A DNA stretch of 64,000 bases, taken from NCBI RefSeq assembly GCF_021233355.1, contig NZ_CP089507.1:1550001-1614000 (forward strand), written 5' to 3'. The DNA is from Luteimonas fraxinea. Lineage in GTDB: Bacteria > Pseudomonadota > Gammaproteobacteria > Xanthomonadales > Xanthomonadaceae. The notes under the pieces were generated by a model. The model did no database searches. It saw only the letters and a program-made list of their open reading frames with translations, and had not been told where the DNA came from. Made by a program: the position numbers and the translations under genes. Positions 13,401 through 23,000 of this stretch are shown one piece after another. The stretch's first letter is position 1. Each line of letters begins with the position of its first letter.

Positions 13401-14756
13401 TCAGTCCAGCGCGAGCACGTTGCGGTCGCCCGGGCCTGCGGCCGGATCGGGCGCGGCGGCGACCGGCAGCGGCTTGCCGTCGAGCGCGGCGGCCAACTGG
13501 TCGCGGTCGAGTGCGCCTTCCCAGCGCGCGACGACCACGGTGGCGACGGCATTGCCGATGAAGTTGGTGATCGAGCGGCATTCGCTCATGAAGCGGTCGA
13601 TGCCGAGGATCAGCGCCATGCCCGCGACCGGCACCGTCGGCACCACCGACAGCGTGGCGGCCAACGTGATGAAGCCTGCGCCGGTCACGCCGGCGGCACC
13701 CTTCGAGCTGAGCATCGCGACCAGCAGCAGGGTGATCTGCTGCCACAGCGTGAGTTCGGTGTTCGTTGCCTGGGCGATGAACAGCGCGGCCAGCGTCATG
13801 TAGAGGTTGGTGCCGTCGAGGTTGAACGAGTAACCGGTCGGCACGACCAGACCCACAACCGACTTCTGGCAGCCGGCCTTTTCCATCTTTTCCATCAGCG
13901 ACGGCAGCGCCGATTCCGACGACGACGTGCCCAGCACCAGCAGCAATTCGGCCTTCAGATAGCGGATCAGCTTGAAGATCGAGAAGCCGCAGGCGCGCGA
14001 CACCGCGCCCAGGATCACGAGCACGAACAGCGCCGCGCTGACGTAGAACGTGCCGACCAGCCACGCCAGGTTCGCCAGCGACGACAGGCCGTACTTGCCG
14101 ATGGTGAAGGCGATCGCGCCGAACGCGCCGATCGGTGCGGCCTTCATCAGGATGTGCACCAGCTTGAACACTGGCACGGTCAGCGTTTCCAGGAACGACA
14201 GGATCGGCTTGCCCTTCTCGCCGACGAGCGCGAGCGCGATGCCGAACAGCACCGCGATGAAAAGCACCTGCAGGATGTTGCCGTCGACGAACGCGCCGAC
14301 CAGCGTGCCGGGAATGATGTCGAGCATGAAGCCGGTCAGCGTCATCTCGTGCGACTTCTGCACGTAGCCTTCGACCGCGGCGGTGTCGAGCGAAGCCGGA
14401 TCGATATTCATGCCCACGCCCGGCTGCACCACGTGCGCGACGACCATGCCGATCACCAGCGCCAGCGTGGAGAAGAACAGGAAGTAGGTCATCGCCTTGG
14501 CGAACACCCGGCCTACCGTGCGCAGGTGGGTCATGCCGGCGATGCCGGTGACGATGGTCAGGAAGATCACCGGCGCGATGATCATCTTGACCAGCTTGAT
14601 GAAGGCATCGCCGAGCGGCTTGAGCTGTTCGGCGAACGCCGGCTCGAAATGGCCGAGCAACGCGCCCAGTGCGATCGCGATCAGCACTTGCGCATACAGC
14701 TGGCGGTACCACGGCAGCCGCGGCGCGGCCGGAACATTGGAAGGAATGGCGTGCAT
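13401..14756 (-). CDS. dctA: C4-dicarboxylate:cation symporter DctA
   Basis: Inner-membrane importer of succinate, fumarate and malate from the DAACS family, 451 residues (DctA about 430-450). The N-terminal helices [20 protein letters not shown], the hairpin serine motif [13 protein letters not shown], the NLDGT motif and [13 protein letters not shown] are all present and typical of DctA rather than GltP. The C-terminal tail is Ala/Pro/Asp-rich. It is transcribed divergently from an OprO/P-type porin, with a 241 bp intergenic region that contains a perfect 7 bp dyad at 14863-14880. A DctB-like hybrid kinase lies 1.5 kb away, so regulation by dicarboxylate sensing is likely. Confidence 0.95.
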   Translation of the reverse strand: MHAIPSNVPAAPRLPWYRQLYAQVLIAIALGALLGHFEPAFAEQLKPLGDAFIKLVKMIIAPVIFLTIVTGIAGMTHLRTVGRVFAKAMTYFLFFSTLALVIGMVVAHVVQPGVGMNIDPASLDTAAVEGYVQKSHEMTLTGFMLDIIPGTLVGAFVDGNILQVLFIAVLFGIALALVGEKGKPILSFLETLTVPVFKLVHILMKAAPIGAFGAIAFTIGKYGLSSLANLAWLVGTFYVSAALFVLVILGAVSRACGFSIFKLIRYLKAELLLVLGTSSSESALPSLMEKMEKAGCQKSVVGLVVPTGYSFNLDGTNLYMTLAALFIAQATNTELTLWQQITLLLVAMLSSKGAAGVTGAGFITLAATLSVVPTVPVAGMALILGIDRFMSECRSITNFIGNAVATVVVARWEGALDRDQLAAALDGKPLPVAAAPDPAAGPGDRNVLALD

Positions 14757-14862
14757 GGGTGCGTACCGGGTGTGCGCATCCAGCGGATGTGGATGCAGGC
14801 GATGCGTTGTACGCGGGCGCGTCCACGCTGCCGATAGCGCATTGGTGTTAAAGGGCGCATTC

Positions 14863-14880
14863 CTAATCCTTTTGGATTAG
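14863..14880. promoter_or_regulatory. Perfect inverted repeat between dctA and porin (candidate operator)
   Basis: CTAATCC-TTTT-GGATTAG, seven base pairs on each side of a four-base centre, 107 bp upstream of dctA and 118 bp upstream of the divergent porin. It is AT-rich against a GC-rich background. The position between two divergently read transport genes fits an activator or repressor site, possibly for the LuxR-type regulator at 19242-19883. It could instead be a weak terminator stem. Confidence 0.5.
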
Positions 14881-14997
14881 CTCACGTGCCCGCGAGACGC
14901 TGCCGCCCTAGACTTCTCCGGTCGCGCGCCTGCGCGCGATCGCCCCCCACCGCAGCCCGCCGCCCCCGCGTCCGGTTGCCGCTTCCCCAAGGATTCC

Positions 14998-16173
14998 ATG
15001 CGCAACGTTCTCCCCCCGCTTCTGGTGCTGTGCGCCTGCACCGCCGCCACGCCCGTTTTCGCCGCCGAAGGCGCGCAGGCCTGGCCGCCGAAATTCACCT
15101 TCGCCAACGAGACCGAGATCGCGCTCACCGGCAACTTCGCCTGGGACAGCGCGGACTTCGCGGGCCACCCGCGCCTCGAGGACAACGAGGGCCTGCGCCG
15201 CCGCGAGTTCGGCGCGACGGTCAAGAAGGCCGGCGTCTGGGACGCGATGGTCTATTTCGACTTCGAATCCAAGAGCTGGCTCGACGTGTTCGTGCGCTTC
15301 GACAGCAAGCACTTCTTCGACCGCGACCTCGGCAAGCTGCGCATCGGCTACATGAAGGTGCCGGTGGGTCTGGAAGGCGTGACCAGCTCGCGCGCAGGCA
15401 CGTTCATGGAACTGGCGTCGCCGATCCAGGCGATCTACCAGGGCCGCCGCACCGGCGTGGAATGGACGCTCGAGCAGGACAAGGCGCTGTTCCAGGTTGG
15501 CGGCTACGGCGGTCAGGATCTGCAGGGCGACAACCCCGGCCAGACCTACGCCGCGCGCGCCGCGTGGACGCCGCGCAAGGCCGCCGGCGACGTGCTGCAC
15601 CTGGGCATCGCCGCGTCGCGCGAGAACCCGCAGGGCTGGACCGACGGCCGCGGTGTGCAGTTCGACCCGACGGCGCGCCTGCGCGCGCGTCCCGGCACCA
15701 ACCTCACCGACACGCGTCTGGTCGACACCGGCAGCCTGGCGCCGGTCAACCACATCCAGCGCACCGGCCTGGAAGGCATCTGGATCAACGGCCCGGTGTC
15801 GATGCAGGGCGAACTGCTGCGCGCGGACATCGCCCGCGACAACGGCCTGTCCGACTACACCGCCGAGGGCGGGTATCTCGCGGCGAGCTGGCTGCTGACC
15901 GGCGAGAGCCGTGTGTATTCGGCCGGCAACGTCGCCAACCCGAAGCCGGCCAACGGCTACGGCGCGGTGGAGCTGGCCGCGCGCTACAGCACGCTCGATC
16001 TCGACGATGGCCCGGTGAACGGCGGCCGCCAGCACGACTGGACCTTCGGCGCGAACTGGTACCTCACCCCGTACGTGAAGCTGCAGGCCAACTACGTGCG
16101 CGCCAACGCCACCCGCAACGGCGCGACCAGCCGTCCGGAAATCGTGGAAGTGCGCGCACAGGTGCACTTCTGA
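14998..16173 (+). CDS. Outer-membrane porin, OprO/OprP-like
   Basis: A 391-residue beta-barrel channel with a signal peptide ending at about residue 22 (TPVFA). It has no coiled coil, unlike the porin at 10800-12281. The barrel shows the phosphate-selective-porin layout: RRREFGATVKKAG, VYFDFESKSW, LRIGYMKVPVG, and the C-terminal strand VRAQVHF ending in Phe. It is divergent from dctA and followed after 59 bp by the DctB-like kinase, with a strong hairpin in between. I infer outer-membrane passage of dicarboxylates or similar acids; the name phosphate-selective is inherited from the family and should not be taken literally. Confidence 0.87.
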   Translation: MRNVLPPLLVLCACTAATPVFAAEGAQAWPPKFTFANETEIALTGNFAWDSADFAGHPRLEDNEGLRRREFGATVKKAGVWDAMVYFDFESKSWLDVFVRFDSKHFFDRDLGKLRIGYMKVPVGLEGVTSSRAGTFMELASPIQAIYQGRRTGVEWTLEQDKALFQVGGYGGQDLQGDNPGQTYAARAAWTPRKAAGDVLHLGIAASRENPQGWTDGRGVQFDPTARLRARPGTNLTDTRLVDTGSLAPVNHIQRTGLEGIWINGPVSMQGELLRADIARDNGLSDYTAEGGYLAASWLLTGESRVYSAGNVANPKPANGYGAVELAARYSTLDLDDGPVNGGRQHDWTFGANWYLTPYVKLQANYVRANATRNGATSRPEIVEVRAQVHF

Positions 16174-16178
16174 TCGTG

Positions 16179-16208
16179 CGCGGACGCCGCGCCCCCGCGG
16201 CGTCCGCG
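16179..16208 (+). terminator. Perfect 13 bp hairpin between porin and kinase genes
   Basis: CGCGGACGCCGCG and its exact complement flank a CCCC loop, beginning six bases after the porin stop. There is no T-run, so it may be an incomplete terminator or an mRNA stabiliser that lowers expression of the kinase relative to the abundant porin. Confidence 0.6.
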
Positions 16209-16232
16209 ATGCCTGGCGCCTGAGTCCGCGCG

Positions 16233-18878
16233 ATGCGTACGCAACCGCGCCTGCGACGCCTGCTGCTGACCGTGCTGATCGCCTGCGGCGGGCTCGTGCT
16301 GGTCGCCGGCCTCGGCTATCGCGAAGGCTCCCGGCGCGCGCTCGACGCGCAATCGGCGCAAGCCGCGCAACAGCTCGACCTGCAGGCGCAGGCGCTCAAC
16401 CAGCGCATCGAACGCTACCGCGCGCTGCCCCAGGTGCTGGCGCTGGATCCCGACCTGCGCGCCGCCGTGGCCGCACCGGTCGACGCCGACGCGCAGGCGC
16501 GCCTCAACCAGCGCCTCGAAGAAGCCAACCGCACCACGCGCGCATCGACGCTGACGCTGATCGACGCACGCGGCATCGCGATCGCGGCGAGCAACTGGCG
16601 CGATGCCGGCAGCAATGTCGGCGAGGACTACGCGTTCCGCCCCTACGTGCAGCAGGCGCTGCGCGATGGCCGGGGACGCTTCTACGGCATCGGCGTGACC
16701 ACGTCGGTGCCCGGCTATTTCCTGTCCGAGGCCTTGCGCGACGATGCCGGCCGCGCGGTCGGCGTGATCGCGATCAAGATCGAACTGGCGGCGATCGAAC
16801 AGACCTGGCCCGACGACGGCGATCTGGTGCTGGCCAGCGACGCGCACGACGTGGTGTTCCTCGCCAGCCGCGCGGCGTGGCGCTATCGCGTGCTCGCGCC
16901 GCTGGATACCGAGGCGCGGCAGGAGCTCGTGGCCACGCGCCAGTACGAAGGCGAGCAGCTGCGCGCGTATGCCGGCCAGGTGCTGCGCAACGCCGGTGCG
17001 CATGGCGCGGTGGTGCGCGTCGACATGCCGGCGATGCCCGGCACGTGGCTGTGGCAGCGCGCGCCGGTCGCCGATACCGACTGGACCCTGCATCTGCTGC
17101 ACGATGCCGCGCCGATCGCGGCCGCGGGTCGCGAGTGGGCGACGATCGCCGGCGTATCCTGGGCGGCGCTGGTGTTCCTCACCCTGTTCCTGCAACAGCG
17201 CGTGCGCCTCGGTGCGCTGCGCCGGCGCAGCCGCGACGAACTCGAAACCCTGGTGCGGCATCACGCCGAGGAACTGCGCAGCGCGCGCGACGGCCTGGTC
17301 GCCGCGGCGCAGGAAGCCGACACCGGCCTGAGCCGGCGACTGGCGCATCTGCCGCAGGGCGTGGTGATCATCGACGCGGCGCTGCGCATCGTCGCGTGGA
17401 ATGCGCGCTACATCGAACTGTTCCGGTTCCCGCCGGATCTGGTACGCGTGGGCACGCCGATCGAAGAGGTGTTCCGCTACAACGCGCGTCGCGGGCTGCT
17501 GGGTCCGGGCCCGGTGGAGGAAGCGATCGAACGTCGTCTCGAACATCTGCGCAGCGGCAAGCCGCACATGCGCGAGAGCGAGAAGTACGACGGCACGGTG
17601 CTGGAAATCCGCGGCAATCCGCTGCCCGATGGCGGCTTCGTCACCAGCTACGCCGACATCACGACCTACAAGACCACGGCGCGCGAACTGCGCACGCTGG
17701 CCGACGCGCTGGAACGCCGCATCGCGGAGCGCACCGCCGATCTCGAACAGGCACGCGCCGAGGCCGAAGCCGCGAACCGCTACAAGGGCCGCTTCGCCGC
17801 CGCTGCGGTGCACGACCTGCTGCAGCCGCTCAATGCCGCACGCATGTTCGCCGCCGGCCTGCGCGCGCGTCTGCGCGACGATGAGACGCGGCGCATCGCC
17901 GACAACATCGAGGGCGCGCTGTCGGCGCAGGACGGCATCCTCGCCAGCCTGCTCGACATCTCGCGACTGGAGACCGGCACGCTGCGCACCGACATCCGCG
18001 AAGTCGCGCTGGGTCCGTTGCTCGAAGGCCTGGCGCGCGAGACCGGCGTGCTCGCGCAGGCACGCGGCCTGCGCTTCGATCACGTGCCCACGCGCGTCTG
18101 GGTGCGCAGCGATGCGACGCTGCTGCGGCGGCTGGTGCAGAACTTCCTGTCGAACGCGGTGCGCTACACCGCGCGCGGCCGCATCGTGCTCGGCGTGCGC
18201 CGCGATGGTGACCGCCTGTGGATCGAAGTCCACGACACCGGCCCGGGCATTCCGCCGAACCGCCAGCGCGAGATCTTCGAGGAGTTCCGCCGCCTCGACG
18301 ACGGCAACGCTGGCGACCGCGGCGCGGGCCTGGGGCTGGCGATCGTCGATCGCATCGCACGCCTGCTCGGCCACCGCATCGATCTGCGCTCGCGCCCCGG
18401 CACCGGCAGCGTGTTCCGCGTCTGCCTGCCGCTGAGCGAGGCGCCGGCGCAGCCGGTCATCGAACCCATCGCGCCGGGCGTGCCGGCCGAAGACGACGCC
18501 CCGCTGCGCGGTTGCCGCGTCTGGGTCATCGACGACGACCCGCAGATTTGCGCCGCGACGCGGCAGCTGCTGGAACGCTGGGACTGCGATGTGCCGCTCG
18601 CCGACGGCCCGCACGCCGCACTCGCCGCCGCGGTCCGCGGCGAAGCGCCGGACATCGTGCTGCTCGACGTGCGCATGGGCGAACACCATGGCCCCACTCT
18701 CTTCGAAACCCTCTGCGACCGCTGGAGCGCGGTGCCGCTGGCGATCCTGGTCACCGGCGAAACCGACCCGGCCTTGCGCACACGGGCGCGCGATGCGGGT
18801 CAGGGATTTCTGCCGAAACCGGTGCGGCCGCCTGCGTTGCGGGCGCTGATGATGCAGATGCGGTTGCGGGGGTATTGA
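16233..18878 (+). CDS. DctB-like hybrid sensor histidine kinase
   Basis: An 881-residue hybrid kinase. TM1 (about 10-28) and TM2 (about 300-322) enclose a periplasmic double-Cache-type sensor resembling DctB, with ALPQVLALDPDLR and a YFLSEALRDDAG segment. A cytoplasmic coiled coil and a PAS_7 domain (about 375-480, ending SYADITTYK) follow, then an atypical HisKA with VHDLLQPLNAARMF (His527), a HATPase_c (GAGLGLAIVDRIARLLGH) and a receiver domain with Asp812 in VLLDVRMGEHHG and Lys in FLPKPV. The catalytic part is the NahK/ErcS type also seen in the kinase at 33314-36766. Its position behind the porin and dctA suggests C4-dicarboxylate sensing. Phosphotransfer may go on to the LuxR-type regulator nearby. 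Confidence 0.9.
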   Translation: MRTQPRLRRLLLTVLIACGGLVLVAGLGYREGSRRALDAQSAQAAQQLDLQAQALNQRIERYRALPQVLALDPDLRAAVAAPVDADAQARLNQRLEEANRTTRASTLTLIDARGIAIAASNWRDAGSNVGEDYAFRPYVQQALRDGRGRFYGIGVTTSVPGYFLSEALRDDAGRAVGVIAIKIELAAIEQTWPDDGDLVLASDAHDVVFLASRAAWRYRVLAPLDTEARQELVATRQYEGEQLRAYAGQVLRNAGAHGAVVRVDMPAMPGTWLWQRAPVADTDWTLHLLHDAAPIAAAGREWATIAGVSWAALVFLTLFLQQRVRLGALRRRSRDELETLVRHHAEELRSARDGLVAAAQEADTGLSRRLAHLPQGVVIIDAALRIVAWNARYIELFRFPPDLVRVGTPIEEVFRYNARRGLLGPGPVEEAIERRLEHLRSGKPHMRESEKYDGTVLEIRGNPLPDGGFVTSYADITTYKTTARELRTLADALERRIAERTADLEQARAEAEAANRYKGRFAAAAVHDLLQPLNAARMFAAGLRARLRDDETRRIADNIEGALSAQDGILASLLDISRLETGTLRTDIREVALGPLLEGLARETGVLAQARGLRFDHVPTRVWVRSDATLLRRLVQNFLSNAVRYTARGRIVLGVRRDGDRLWIEVHDTGPGIPPNRQREIFEEFRRLDDGNAGDRGAGLGLAIVDRIARLLGHRIDLRSRPGTGSVFRVCLPLSEAPAQPVIEPIAPGVPAEDDAPLRGCRVWVIDDDPQICAATRQLLERWDCDVPLADGPHAALAAAVRGEAPDIVLLDVRMGEHHGPTLFETLCDRWSAVPLAILVTGETDPALRTRARDAGQGFLPKPVRPPALRALMMQMRLRGY

Positions 18879-18880
18879 GG

Positions 18881-18900
18881 GGGCGCGCTGCTGCGCGCCC
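18881..18900 (+). terminator. Hairpin after the hybrid kinase
   Basis: GGGCGCGC-TGCT-GCGCGCCC, an eight-pair stem with a tetraloop two bases after the stop codon. It has no T-run. It is the probable 3' end of the porin-kinase transcript. Confidence 0.55.
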
Positions 18901-18914
18901 GGCGAGTCCCTAAA

Positions 18915-19006
18915 TACCGTCGTTCCGGCGAAAGCCGGAATCCAGTGTCTTTGCACTTTCCTCGAAGCCAAGTCGCTGGATCCCGGCGTTCGCCGGGATG
19001 ACGGGA
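18915..19006. repeat. Paired palindromic repeat, family C
   Basis: Two facing imperfect copies: TCGTTCCGGCGAAAGCCGG with AATCCAGT, and GGATCCCGGCGTTCGCCGGG with ATGACGG. Each is itself palindromic. Related single copies are at 19068-19094, 33101-33133, 38740-38768 and 38878-38911. It fills most of the 363 bp between the hybrid kinase and the convergent response regulator. Confidence 0.8.
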
Positions 19007-19067
19007 CTAGACATAACGGAATGTGGGCGACCGCCGCTCACTCGCGCTCGCGCTCGCGAAACCTTAC

Positions 19068-19094
19068 TACCGTCATCCCAGCGAACGCTGGAAA
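19068..19094. repeat. Single family C palindrome
   Basis: TACCGTCATCCCAGCGAACG followed by CTGGAAA, a diverged copy of the same palindromic unit found just upstream. No gene is seen between 18901 and 19241. Confidence 0.6.
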
Positions 19095-19241
19095 CGCTTT
19101 TCAACAGCCGAATGGCTGGTCATGCATTCGGATTCTGAGGCTCTACACGAAAATCAAAATGGGCCCGAGCGTTCGCTGGGGCGACGAGAGTCGGAGAACC
19201 CTGAGGACTGAAGTTGCGTCCGCGTGCAGAAGCTTAGAACC

Positions 19242-19883
19242 CTACGCCTCATCCTCCCGCTCCAACGCCTTCACCAGCACCGCGGCCTGCGTGCGGCTGT
19301 GGCATTCGAGCTTCTTGAGGATCGCGGTCACGTGCACTTTGACGGTGTTCTCCGCCAGGCCGAGCTGATGCGCGATCTGCTTGTTGAGCAGGCCGTCGGC
19401 GATGCCCAACAGGACGCGGAACTGTTGTGGGGTCAGCTGGGCGAGACGCGTGGCTAGTTGCGCGTCTTCTTCCGAACGCTCCGCCGTCAACGGCGGAAAC
19501 CAGCTGCCGCCGTCGAGTACGTTCGCCACTGCCTGGCCGATGGATTCGGCCGGCGCGGATTTGGAAATGAAGCCCGACGCGCCGAACTGCTGCACGCGGC
19601 GCACGGTGCGCGGGTGGTCGTTGGACGAGATGACCACGACCGGCAGTTCCGGCCGCTCACCTCGCAACCAGACCAGCGACGACAGACCGCGTGCGCCGGG
19701 CATCGTCAGATCCAGCAGCACCAGTTCGATGTCCGGATGCGCGTCGAGTGCGGGTTCGAGCGCCGACGCGGTGGCGGCTTCGATCACACGGATCTGGCCG
19801 AGGCTGTCGCGCAGTGCATGCAGCACGGCGGCGCGCAGCAACGGGTGGTCGTCGGCGACGAGGATGGTGGGAGCAGCGTCCAT
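19242..19883 (-). CDS. Response regulator, NarL/LuxR type
   Basis: A DNA-binding response regulator of 213 residues. The receiver domain has DDHPLLR, phospho-acceptor Asp58 in LVLLDLTMPGARG, VVISSND and Lys108 in GFISKSAP. The LuxR helix-turn-helix occupies about 148-206 (LTPQQFRVLLGIADGLLNKQ, then LAENTVKVHVTAILKKL). It is convergent with the DctB-like hybrid kinase and divergent from the propeller diguanylate cyclase, 173 bp away from the latter's start. Likely targets are the dctA/porin intergenic region and its own divergent promoter; that is inference from position. This is the same kind of regulator as the CrbR partner of CrbS-type kinases. Confidence 0.93.
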   Translation of the reverse strand: MDAAPTILVADDHPLLRAAVLHALRDSLGQIRVIEAATASALEPALDAHPDIELVLLDLTMPGARGLSSLVWLRGERPELPVVVISSNDHPRTVRRVQQFGASGFISKSAPAESIGQAVANVLDGGSWFPPLTAERSEEDAQLATRLAQLTPQQFRVLLGIADGLLNKQIAHQLGLAENTVKVHVTAILKKLECHSRTQAAVLVKALEREDEA

Positions 19884-20056
19884 GGCGTGCAGTCTGGCAT
19901 GGACCGCGGAATGCGACGCCGGTCACGCTGGCACGGAATTCGCAGGCACACTATGCAAAGGGGGAACACCAATTGCGTAAGAAAGCCGTCGCCAGCGCGC
20001 GCTGCGCGTGCCAGCCAGTGCATGTCGATGCGTGCAGCGTCGGCGCGGTCGGCCGT

Positions 20057-23000
20057 GTGCGCAGCATCGCGACGCAGCTGCTGGCCGCGACGCTGCTGGC
20101 GTGCGCGTCGTTCACCGTGTCGGCGCAGGTGCCCGACCCGGTCGACGATCCGCCGCTGAGCCTGGAGATGTACGGCCTCGACGAAGGCCTGTCGCAGCTG
20201 ACGGTCTCGGCAATGACCGGCGACGACCAGGGCTTTCTGTGGGTCGCGACGCAGGACGGCCTCAACCGCTTCGACGGTCATCGCTTCCGCGCGTACCGCA
20301 ACGCGCCCGACCAGCCGGTCGGCGGCGCGAATCTGGTCAGCAGCAGCATCGACAGCCTCGCCTTCGAGCCGCAGCGCACGCGCATGTGGCTGGGCACGAA
20401 CGATGCCGGTCTGGAAGTCGTACATCTGCCGACGTGGACGCAGCGCCGGCTCGGCGTCGCCGACGGGCTGTCGCATGCGCGCGTGGTGCGCATCCTGCTC
20501 GATCCGGCCGGCGGCGCATGGCTGGGCACCGAGGCCGGCGTGGATCACATCGACGCCGAGATCCGCGGCGCACGCAGGCTGGGCGCGACCGGCGAGATCG
20601 TCGGTCTCGCGTGGTCGGCGGCGCGCAAGCGCCCCGTCGCCCTCGATGCGGCGTGCGGGCTGTGGTCGGTCGAAGCGGACGGACTGGTAAGGCTGCCGGC
20701 ATTGCCTGGCGCGCGGCGTTGCGTGTCGCTGCAGGCAGGCCGCGAAGGCCTGTGGGTGCTCGCCGCCGATGCCGGCCTGTTCCGGCTCGATACCGCCGCG
20801 CGTCTGCAGCGGCACTGGTCACTGGCCGTGCTCGGCGTGGCCAGCGTCGACGCGACGGCGATGATCCGGCTCGAAGACGGCCGCGTGCTGACCGGTTACG
20901 GCAACGGTGCGGTAGTGCAGCTCGCGCCCGGCCGCGACCGGCCGCGACGCCTGCGCTTCGACAATCCGCCGCGCAGTGCGATCACCAGTTTCCATCAGGG
21001 CGCGACCGGCGCGTGGTGGATCGGCACCTACACCTCGGGCCTGTATCGCGTGCGGCCGCTGGCTTCGGTGATCCGTCACGACGGCGCGGGCGTCGGCACG
21101 ATGGACGACTGGGACAGCCACAGCATCCGCGCGATCCGTCGCGACGGCGCGCGCATGCTGATCGGCACCGACAGCGGTCTGCGCATGCGCGACGGTCCGC
21201 GTGCGGGCTGGTGTGCGATCCCCGGACTCGCGGACCTGTCGGTACGCGCGATCGAACGCGCGCGCGATGGCGGCTGGTGGGTCGGCACCCAGGTCGGCCT
21301 GCGTCGTCTGCACGTTGACGGCCGCGTCGACATCTTCGACGGCCTGCCAGATGCGCGCATCGACGCGCTGCTGGCCGAAGACGAGGCGCTGTGGATCGGC
21401 ACGCGCAGCGGCGTGATGCAGCTGCGCGACGGACGAATCGAGGCCGATCCGCGCTTCGCGGCGATCGCCGGCGACGTGGTGACGGTGCTCTACCGCGACC
21501 AGGACGGCAGCCTGTGGGTGGGCACCAATACGCGCGGCCTGTGGCGGCTGCGCGACGGCGTGTTCGCGCAGGTCGAGCCCTCCGGCGCGGGCATGCACCG
21601 CTCGGTGTGGGCGATCCACGGCGACGCGGATGCGATCTGGGTCGGCGCATTCGCGGCCGGTCTGTACCGCATCGATCGCGCGACCGGTGTGTCCTCGGTG
21701 CTGACCGAACGCGACGGTCTGACCAACAACGTGATCTACCGGATCCTGCCCGACATCGGCGGGCGCCTGTGGCTGAGCACCAATCTCGGCCTGAGCGTCT
21801 ACGACCCCGAGAGCGGCATCGTGCAGAACCTCGGCCGACGCGACGGTCTGCGCAACCAGGAATACAACAGCGGCTCGGCCTACACCGGCAGCGACGGCCT
21901 GCTGTACTTCGGCGGCACGATGGGCGTGGACGTGATCGCGCCGATGCAGCTGCCGCGGCGCAGCGCGTCCGCGCATCCGGTGCTGACCAGCCTGCAACTG
22001 CTGAGCCGCCAGTCCGACACCGATGCGCGCAGCGGCACCGAGACCGACATCGTCTACACGCCCGGCATCGATCTGCGCGACGAGGACAGCGTCTTCACCA
22101 TCGGCATGACCGCGATCGATTTCCTCGCGCCAGCCGCCGCGCAGTTGCGCTATCGCGTCGACGGCCTGCACACCGGCTGGATCTATCCGCACCAGGCGCG
22201 CACCGAGTTCTCGCTCAACCATCTGCCGGCGGGGCACTACCGGCTGGAAGTGCAGGCCGCGGGCCGCGACGGCCAGTTCGGCGAATCGCGCGTGCTGACG
22301 ATCGCGATGCCACCACCGCCGTGGCGGCATCCGCTGGCCTATGTGCTGTACGCATTGCTGGCGGCGCTGGCCGTGGCGTTCTTCGTGCGGCGCACGCGGC
22401 GCGCGGTGCAGCGCGAACGCGAGCGCGTCGAGCTGCTCAATCGCACCGTCGCCGAGCGCACCGCGCAGCTGGAACAGGCCAACCGGCAGCTGCAGCAGAG
22501 CAACGCCCAGCTCGATGCGGCCACGCGCCTCGACCCGCTCACCCAGGTGCCGAACCGTCGCGAGCTGCAGGAATGGCTGGCCCGCGAAGCCGTGCACGCG
22601 CCCGGCCGGCGCGGCTCGGACACGCTGTTCTTCTTCATGCTCGACATCGATGCGTTCAAGCGCATCAACGACGGCCACGGCCATCAGGCCGGCGACGAAG
22701 CGCTGGTGCAGTTCGCTGCGCGCATGCGCGCCCTGACCCGCGACGGCGATCTGCTGCTGCGCTGGGGCGGCGAGGAATTCATGCTCGTCGCGCGGCTCGA
22801 CGATGCTGATGCCGCGGCCGGTCTGGCCGAACGCATCCGCAGCACCGTGGCCGACACGCCGATCGCACTCGCGCATGGCGCGAGCCTGCGCATGACCTGC
22901 TCGATCGGCTTCGCGCCGTGGCCGTTCTCGTCCGCGTGGCCGACGCTCGGCGACTGGCAGCAGACCACCGCAATCGCCGACCGCTGCCTCTACGCCGCGA

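Noticed and set aside
16092..18971. 959-residue open frame opposite the DctB-like kinase
   Set aside because: Antisense shadow. The plus-strand frame contains ordered HisKA, HATPase and receiver motifs.
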